64,000 nucleotides of DNA. Origin: Paenibacillus phyllosphaerae. Lineage in GTDB: Bacteria; Bacillota; Bacilli; Paenibacillales; Paenibacillaceae. The notes below the pieces were generated by a model that searched no databases, was not told where the DNA came from, and saw nothing but the letters and a program-made list of their open reading frames with translations. Positions within the stretch are counted from its first letter, which is position 1, and each line of letters opens with the position of its first letter. The stretch is taken from positions 62,001-126,000 of the forward strand of contig NZ_JACHXK010000006.1 of the NCBI RefSeq assembly GCF_014192105.1. Reading direction: 5' to 3'. A program made the position numbers and the translations under genes. Shown here piece by piece: positions 59,229 through 64,000 of this stretch.

Positions 59229-60173
59229 ATGGCTATGAAAGTGCTGGTCACGCCGCGTTCCTTCGGCAAGCATAGCGCCGCGCCGATCGAGCTGCTGCGC
59301 GCAAGCGGGCTGACGGTCGTGTTCAACCCGCATGGCCGCATTCTGGAGCGGGAGGAGATGCGGGCGCTGATCCGGGACGCGGATGCCGTCATCGTGGGCG
59401 TGGATCCGCTGGATCGCGACGTGCTCGCGGAGGCGGGAAATCTCAAGCTGATCGCCAAGTACGGGGTTGGGACGGACAACATCGATATGGAATATGCGGC
59501 AAGCCGCGGGATTGCCGTCACGACGACGGCCGGAGCGAATACGGAGGCGGTCGCGGATTATACGTTCGCGCTGCTTTTGGCCGCCGCCCGCAAAATGGTG
59601 CCGATCGACCGCGCCTGCCGCCAGAGCGATTGGAAGAAAATCACGACGGTGGACGTGTACGGCAGAACGCTCGGCTTAGTGGGCCTTGGCAATATCGGGA
59701 AGGCCGTCGTCCGCCGGGCGGCGGGATTCAAGATGAACGTCATCGCTTACGACGCGCAACAAGACACGGATTTTGCCGCTGAGCACGGGGTGAAGTATAC
59801 CGCCAGCTTGGATGAACTGCTGCGCGAGGCGGATTTCATCACGCTGCACGTTCCGTTGCTGCCTTCGACGCGCCATATGATCGGCGAACGGGAATTCGCG
59901 CTGATGAAGGAGACGGCCGTGCTCGTCAATACCGCTCGAGGCGGCTTGATCGACGAACGGGCATTGCTTGACGCCATGCGGCAAGGCCGGATATGGGGAG
60001 CGGGCGTGGACGTCTTCGAGCAGGAGCCGCCCGAGAACAAGGGCCTGTTGTCGCTGGATAATATCGTGATCGGCTCGCATTGCGCCGCTTCCACGGTACA
60101 GGCGATCGACAATATGGGACTGATGGCGTCGGAGCGCGTCATCCACTATTTGTGCGAAGGAGGATCACGATGA
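59229..60173 (+). CDS. D-2-hydroxyacid dehydrogenase (SerA-like, without ACT domain)
   Basis: 314 residues of the D-isomer-specific family. It has 'IAKYGVGTDNIDMEYAASRGIAVTTTAGANTEAVADYTFALLL', the NAD site 'LGLVGLGNIGKAVVRRA', catalytic Arg in 'NTARGGLIDERAL', Glu in 'DVFEQEPP' and His in 'GSHCAASTVQA'. It would oxidise or reduce a 2-hydroxy/2-oxo acid, such as phosphoglycerate or a sugar acid. With no ACT domain it is not regulated by serine. Its stop overlaps the next gene's ATG. Confidence 0.92.
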   Translation: MAMKVLVTPRSFGKHSAAPIELLRASGLTVVFNPHGRILEREEMRALIRDADAVIVGVDPLDRDVLAEAGNLKLIAKYGVGTDNIDMEYAASRGIAVTTTAGANTEAVADYTFALLLAAARKMVPIDRACRQSDWKKITTVDVYGRTLGLVGLGNIGKAVVRRAAGFKMNVIAYDAQQDTDFAAEHGVKYTASLDELLREADFITLHVPLLPSTRHMIGEREFALMKETAVLVNTARGGLIDERALLDAMRQGRIWGAGVDVFEQEPPENKGLLSLDNIVIGSHCAASTVQAIDNMGLMASERVIHYLCEGGSR

Positions 60174-61021
60174 AACTTGGCATACATGCGTACGCCTGGT
60201 GCTCGGAATGGAGCGATGCGACGATAGGTTTGATCGACCGGACGGCGGGACTGGAACTTGATTTTATCGAAATTCCGCTGATGACCTTGGACCGTTTCGA
60301 TCCCGCCGCGGTCAAGAAAAGGCTCGCGGATGCGGGATTGGATGCGGTCACCTCCACGGTGCTGCTCCGGGGAACCGATATTACGAGTCCGGATGCGGAC
60401 GTTCGCGCGAACGGGATCGCATACTTGAAGGATTGCGTGCGGGCGACGGCGGCGATGGGGCTTACGAGCTTCTCAGGGGTTGTTTATGCGGAACATGTGA
60501 AGGAGACGAACGACCGGCCTACGGCCCGCGAGTGGGAATTGGCGGCCGAAGGGCTTCGGGAAGCGGCGAAGATCGGACAGGAATACGGCGTGCTCATCGG
60601 ACTTGAGCCGGTGAACCGTTATGAATCGAATCTGATCAATACATGCGAGCAGGCGCTGGCGCTCAAACGGATGATCGGCGAGCCGAATATCCGCCTCCAT
60701 CTGGATACGTACCATATGAACATCGAAGAGAAAAGTTTCTACGGGGCGACCAAGGCGGCGGGAGGCGACCTCATCCATTACCATCTGTGCGAGAATGACC
60801 GCGGGATACCGGGAACGGGCCTTGTCGACTGGAATTCGATCTTCAAAGCGCTCGGCGAGCTGGATTATCGGGGGTACGCGGCACTCGAGTCTTTCGTCGA
60901 TACGACGGATAACATGAAGACGTGGGTATGGCGCCAGCTTGCTCCGGACGGCGATACGCTCGTGCGCGAAGGCGTCGCTTATATACGTGGACTCATGCGC
61001 AAATACGGCTTACAATCGTGA
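60170..61021 (+). CDS. Ketose 3-epimerase (D-tagatose/D-psicose 3-epimerase-like)
   Basis: 283 residues from ATG 60170 (GAAGGAGG just upstream). The TIM barrel has the four metal ligands Glu146 ('GLEPVNRYE'), Asp179 ('LHLDTYHMN'), His205 ('IHYHLCENDRG') and Glu240 ('AALESFVD'). The 'CENDRGIPGTGLVDW' segment is highly characteristic of DTE/DPE enzymes, which invert C3 of free ketoses. ATGA overlap with the dehydrogenase before it. It probably feeds the FGGY kinase. Confidence 0.9.
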   Translation: MKLGIHAYAWCSEWSDATIGLIDRTAGLELDFIEIPLMTLDRFDPAAVKKRLADAGLDAVTSTVLLRGTDITSPDADVRANGIAYLKDCVRATAAMGLTSFSGVVYAEHVKETNDRPTAREWELAAEGLREAAKIGQEYGVLIGLEPVNRYESNLINTCEQALALKRMIGEPNIRLHLDTYHMNIEEKSFYGATKAAGGDLIHYHLCENDRGIPGTGLVDWNSIFKALGELDYRGYAALESFVDTTDNMKTWVWRQLAPDGDTLVREGVAYIRGLMRKYGLQS

Positions 61022-61042
61022 AGATACCGGGAGGACAGTAGA

Positions 61043-62836
61043 ATGGCGGATCAGACACATCGGTATGCGGCGGGATTTCCCAAGATCGGCATCCGGCCCA
61101 TCATTGACCGGCGCAAGCTCGTCAAGGCGGCGTTGAACGAAAATACGATGCAGCTCGCGCTTCATACCGCTCAGCTGCTGACGGAGCATCTGCGCTATCC
61201 GGACGGATCTCCGGTGGCATGCATCGTGAACGAGACTTGTATTTCCGGCTTCCGGGAGGCTGCCGAATGCGCCGATCGTTTTGCGAAGGAAGGGGTCGGC
61301 GTCATCATAACCGTCGCGCTCGGCTGGTGTTACCCGCTCGAGACGATGGAGACGAATCCGGTCTTGCCGCATGCGATCTGGGGCTTCAACGGCACCGAGC
61401 GCCCGGGCGCGGTCTATATGGGGGCGCTTCATGCCGCCCATAATCAGAAAGGGCTGCCGGCGTTCAAAATTTATGGGCGGGACGTGCAAGACATCGATGA
61501 CACATCCATCCCGGAAGACGTACAGGCGAAGCTGCTCGCGTTCGGCCGCGCCGGACTTGCCGTGGCGCTGCTGCGCGGGAAGTCGTATCTGTCGATCGGC
61601 TCGGTATCGATGGGGATCGCGGGCTGTATCGTTGACGATCGCTTCTTCCAGAAGTATCTGGGGATGAAGAACGCGTACGTCGATATGACCGAGGTATCGC
61701 GGCGTATCGATAACGGGATATACGACGCCGCGGAATTCGAGCAGGCGTTGGCTTGGGTTCGCGAGAAATGCGTCGTCGGACCTGACCCGAATCCGATCGA
61801 TATGCGGATTCCGGACGATCAGAAGTCGCAGGATTGGGAGACCGTTGTGAAGATGACGCTCATCGTCCGCGATCTGATGATCGGCAATCCGAAGCTCGCC
61901 GCCATGGGATACGAGGAGGAAGCTTACGGCAACAACGCGATCGCCGCCGGGTTCCAAGGGCAGCGGGAGTGGACGGATCATCGGCCGAGCGCGGATTTCC
62001 TCGAGGCGGTGCTGAATAGCTCCTTCGATTGGAACGGCTCGCGGGAGCCGTACATCGTGGCAACGGAGAATGATAATCTGAACGCGGTAACGATGCTGCT
62101 GGGCCACTATTTGACGAACACGGCGCAGATCTTCGCTGACGTTCGAACCTACTGGAGCCCCGAATCCGTTCAGCGGGTCACCGGCTATCGGCTCGAGGGC
62201 CACGCCGCCGCGGGCATCCTGCATCTGATCAATTCGGGTCCCGCAGCGCTCGATGGCACCGGGGAACAGGCAGGGCAAGACGGTTTGCCCGCGATGAAGC
62301 CGCATTGGGAGATTACGGAGGAGGAGATCGACCGCTGTTTGGCGGCGACTTCCTGGCGTCCGACGTATATGGACCAGTTCGCGGGCGGCGGACACTCGAC
62401 GGACTTCGTCACCAAAGGCGGGATGCCGGCGACGATGGTGCGGCTGAATCTGGTCGAGGGGATCGGTCCGGTGCTGCAACTGGCGGAAGGCTATACGATC
62501 GAATTGCCGGATAAGGTGCATGACAAACTGGACGCCCGCACGACGCCGGCATGGCCAACGACCTGGTTCGCGCCAAGCCTCGTTCCCGGAGATCCGGTCT
62601 TCGACGACGTCTACTCGGTAATGGAGCATTGGGGATCGAACCACTGCGCCGTCAGTTGCGGCCATATCGGGGCGGATCTAATCACGCTGGCCAGCATGCT
62701 GCGCATTCCGGTCCATATGCATAACGTAAGCGCAAGGCGGATCTTCCGCCCGAGCGCGTGGAGCGCATTCGGCACGAAGGATCTCGAAGGCGCCGACTTC
62801 CGGGCCTGCGCCGCCTATGGTCCGTTGTATTCATAA
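61043..62836 (+). CDS. fucI: L-fucose isomerase
   Basis: 597 residues, full length for FucI (~590). The Mn ligands expected from the E. coli enzyme are present as Glu342 ('VATENDN'), Asp366 ('FADVRTYW') and His534 ('[11 protein letters not shown]'). It isomerises L-fucose to L-fuculose, D-arabinose to D-ribulose, and a few related aldoses. The fuculose-phosphate aldolase (fucA) and a fucose permease are not in this window, so the real substrate could be D-arabinose or another sugar. GGGAGGAC lies ahead of the ATG. Confidence 0.94.
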   Translation: MADQTHRYAAGFPKIGIRPIIDRRKLVKAALNENTMQLALHTAQLLTEHLRYPDGSPVACIVNETCISGFREAAECADRFAKEGVGVIITVALGWCYPLETMETNPVLPHAIWGFNGTERPGAVYMGALHAAHNQKGLPAFKIYGRDVQDIDDTSIPEDVQAKLLAFGRAGLAVALLRGKSYLSIGSVSMGIAGCIVDDRFFQKYLGMKNAYVDMTEVSRRIDNGIYDAAEFEQALAWVREKCVVGPDPNPIDMRIPDDQKSQDWETVVKMTLIVRDLMIGNPKLAAMGYEEEAYGNNAIAAGFQGQREWTDHRPSADFLEAVLNSSFDWNGSREPYIVATENDNLNAVTMLLGHYLTNTAQIFADVRTYWSPESVQRVTGYRLEGHAAAGILHLINSGPAALDGTGEQAGQDGLPAMKPHWEITEEEIDRCLAATSWRPTYMDQFAGGGHSTDFVTKGGMPATMVRLNLVEGIGPVLQLAEGYTIELPDKVHDKLDARTTPAWPTTWFAPSLVPGDPVFDDVYSVMEHWGSNHCAVSCGHIGADLITLASMLRIPVHMHNVSARRIFRPSAWSAFGTKDLEGADFRACAAYGPLYS

Positions 62837-62856
62837 ACATAAGGGGGAGTGCGGCT

Positions 62857-63810
62857 TTGAACATTCAGACGGTAAGGGGCCTGCTGCCCCAAGAGAAGCT
62901 AGGATTCTGCCACAGTCATGAACATCTGTTCCTTGCGCAAGGTCATCCGGCAACCGTGAATCCGGATCTGCGCATCGACGATTATGCGCTTACGGTGCAA
63001 GAATTGCTCGCCTTCCGCGAAGCGGGCGGAGAAGCGATCATAGATGCGCAGCCGCTCGGCAGCGGACGAATGGAGTCGGAGCTGATCCGCGCTTCGGAAG
63101 AGACGGGGATTCATATCGTCGCCTCGACCGGCTTCCACAAGCTGTTGTTATACGATGAGGGGCACTGGATTCACCGGTATACGACGGAGGAGCTTCGCGA
63201 CGTGTTCACCAGCGAATTGACGACGGGCATGTTCGTTGGTACCGACGCGTCGGATCCCGGCCAGCGCATCACAGGCAAAGCGGGGATCATCAAGACGGCG
63301 GTTGATGCGGAGCGGATGCGCGATCCCGACAAAAGGTGGTTCGAAGCGGCGGCCGACGCCGCGAAGGCGACAGGCGCCACGCTGCTCTGCCATATCGAGT
63401 CGGCCGAGCAAGCGGAATGGCTGTGCGATTATTACGAGAGCCACGGCATCGCGCCGGAGAAGATCGTTATTTGTCATCTCGACAGGAAACTCGACCGTCC
63501 CGAGGTGCACCGTAAGCTGGCGGATCGCGGCATTTATCTGGAATATGATACGATCGGCCGTTACAAATACCACAGCGATGAGGCGGAAGCCAAGTGGATC
63601 AGCGGCATGCTGGAGAGCGGGCATGAAGACCGGCTGCTGCTCGGACTCGACACGACACGGGCTCGGCTGAGATCCTACGGCGGCGCGATCGGCCTGACGC
63701 ATATGGCGATGGTCTTCCTGCCGATGCTGCGCGAGTTCGGCGCGACGGAGAAGCAGATTCGCAAGATGATGATCGACAATCCAGCACAAGCATTCGTGCT
63801 GGGCAAATAA
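62857..63810 (+). CDS. Phosphotriesterase-family hydrolase (lactonase-like)
   Basis: 317 residues from TTG 62857, preceded by GGGGGAG at a correct distance; the in-frame codon at 62758 lies inside fucI. It is an amidohydrolase TIM barrel with 'GFCHSHEHLFL' (His21 and His23), 'AGIIKTA' giving the bridging Lys, His in 'LLCHIES' and 'VICHLDRKLD', and Asp in 'LLGLDTTRARL'. Bacterial relatives hydrolyse lactones or sugar esters. In this operon it could open a sugar lactone formed by the dehydrogenases. Confidence 0.9.
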   Translation: MNIQTVRGLLPQEKLGFCHSHEHLFLAQGHPATVNPDLRIDDYALTVQELLAFREAGGEAIIDAQPLGSGRMESELIRASEETGIHIVASTGFHKLLLYDEGHWIHRYTTEELRDVFTSELTTGMFVGTDASDPGQRITGKAGIIKTAVDAERMRDPDKRWFEAAADAAKATGATLLCHIESAEQAEWLCDYYESHGIAPEKIVICHLDRKLDRPEVHRKLADRGIYLEYDTIGRYKYHSDEAEAKWISGMLESGHEDRLLLGLDTTRARLRSYGGAIGLTHMAMVFLPMLREFGATEKQIRKMMIDNPAQAFVLGK

Positions 63811-64000
63811 GAGGGAATAGCCGTCCACTTGGCATTGAAGCCGAGGGGCGGCTTTTGCGTCATGATCAGCGCATTGGTTTGCGTTCACAATCATGAGATT
63901 GAGTATGCGTCATTGAGCGGCGAAGTCGTGGAAGAGCGTTCCGCCGGCGCAACATACTCGTTGACGGATGACCGGCAACTGGGGAGAATGGAAGTAGGCA
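63811..64000 (+). other. Right edge: weak hairpin and an open frame leaving the window
   Basis: AGCCG...CGGCTTTT at about 63839-63856 could be a weak terminator. The frame after the hydrolase stays open to the edge; an ATG at 63862 gives 'MISALVCVHNHEIEYASLSGEVVEER...' for 46 residues. I do not recognise it, and the start is not supported by a clear ribosome site. Confidence 0.3.

Noticed and set aside
61010..62665. 551-codon reverse frame opposite fucI
   Set aside because: FucI is unambiguous with all metal ligands; the reverse frame is a codon-bias shadow.

Overview
The window looks like chromosome from a spore-forming, low-to-moderate-GC Gram-positive of the Paenibacillus type. The support is strong GGAGG-type ribosome sites throughout, frequent TTG starts, spore-coat (CotF-like) genes flanking an alcohol dehydrogenase as in the Bacillus subtilis yraD-yraG group, a YxlE/F/G-like module, AraC/ROK/DeoR-controlled sugar loci, and a Firmicutes-type type VII secretion locus. 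The genus is inferred from gene content, not from a marker gene. No rRNA, tRNA or CRISPR array was seen.

Layout. (1) 1-5.2 kb: a sugar/uronide locus with a partial AraC regulator, a TIM-barrel isomerase/epimerase, a Gfo/Idh/MocA dehydrogenase, the C-terminal remnant of an ABC sugar permease, a GH88 unsaturated glucuronyl hydrolase and an aldo/keto reductase, followed by an ArsB-type efflux pump. (2) 7.2-19.4 kb: a non-canonical type VII secretion (T7SS) locus. It has an EssC-like triple-ATPase, three or four candidate substrates or accessory proteins, an isolated WXG100 gene, and a signalling set (VWA protein, PP2C-like phosphatase, ubiquitin-like EsaB/YukD, membrane-anchored Ser/Thr kinase-like protein), ending in a secreted protein. 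No gene clearly resembling EsaA/YueB or EssA is present. (3) 19.4-30.2 kb: a secreted helveticin-J-like protein, an SDR enzyme, two small genes, sulfite reductase cysJI, and a heterodimeric ABC exporter. (4) 30.2-36.6 kb: a region of broken genes (PucR-like, sdaAB, MarR-like and MFS pieces) around intact sdaAA, a split chromate transporter pair and a ROK regulator. (5) 36.6-41.2 kb: an AraC regulator, the coat/adh cluster and a decayed IS1182-like element with recognisable terminal inverted repeats. (6) 41.3-52.1 kb: uxaBA, a YxlEFG-like ABC module, a small acidic protein, a SUFU-domain protein, an unknown membrane-anchored protein, a polysaccharide deacetylase and an RtcB-family ligase. (7) 52.9-63.8 kb: a sugar catabolic regulon of at least ten genes under a DeoR-type repressor. 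It contains two dehydrogenases, an FGGY kinase, an AroE-like protein, a cupin phosphoglucose isomerase, a D-2-hydroxyacid dehydrogenase, a tagatose/psicose-3-epimerase-like enzyme, L-fucose isomerase and a phosphotriesterase-family hydrolase.

Two themes stand out. The T7SS locus joins secretion to a phosphorylation switch: kinase-like and phosphatase-like genes are adjacent and flank the ubiquitin-like protein, while the WXG100 gene sits alone between hairpins. The sugar regulon at the right end has an enzyme combination I cannot match to a named pathway. A 14-base motif repeated exactly ahead of the first dehydrogenase and inside the predicted deoR promoter suggests that all of it is one regulon. 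Separately, at least four gene-gene junctions look like deletion scars, so this chromosome or its assembly has lost internal segments repeatedly.
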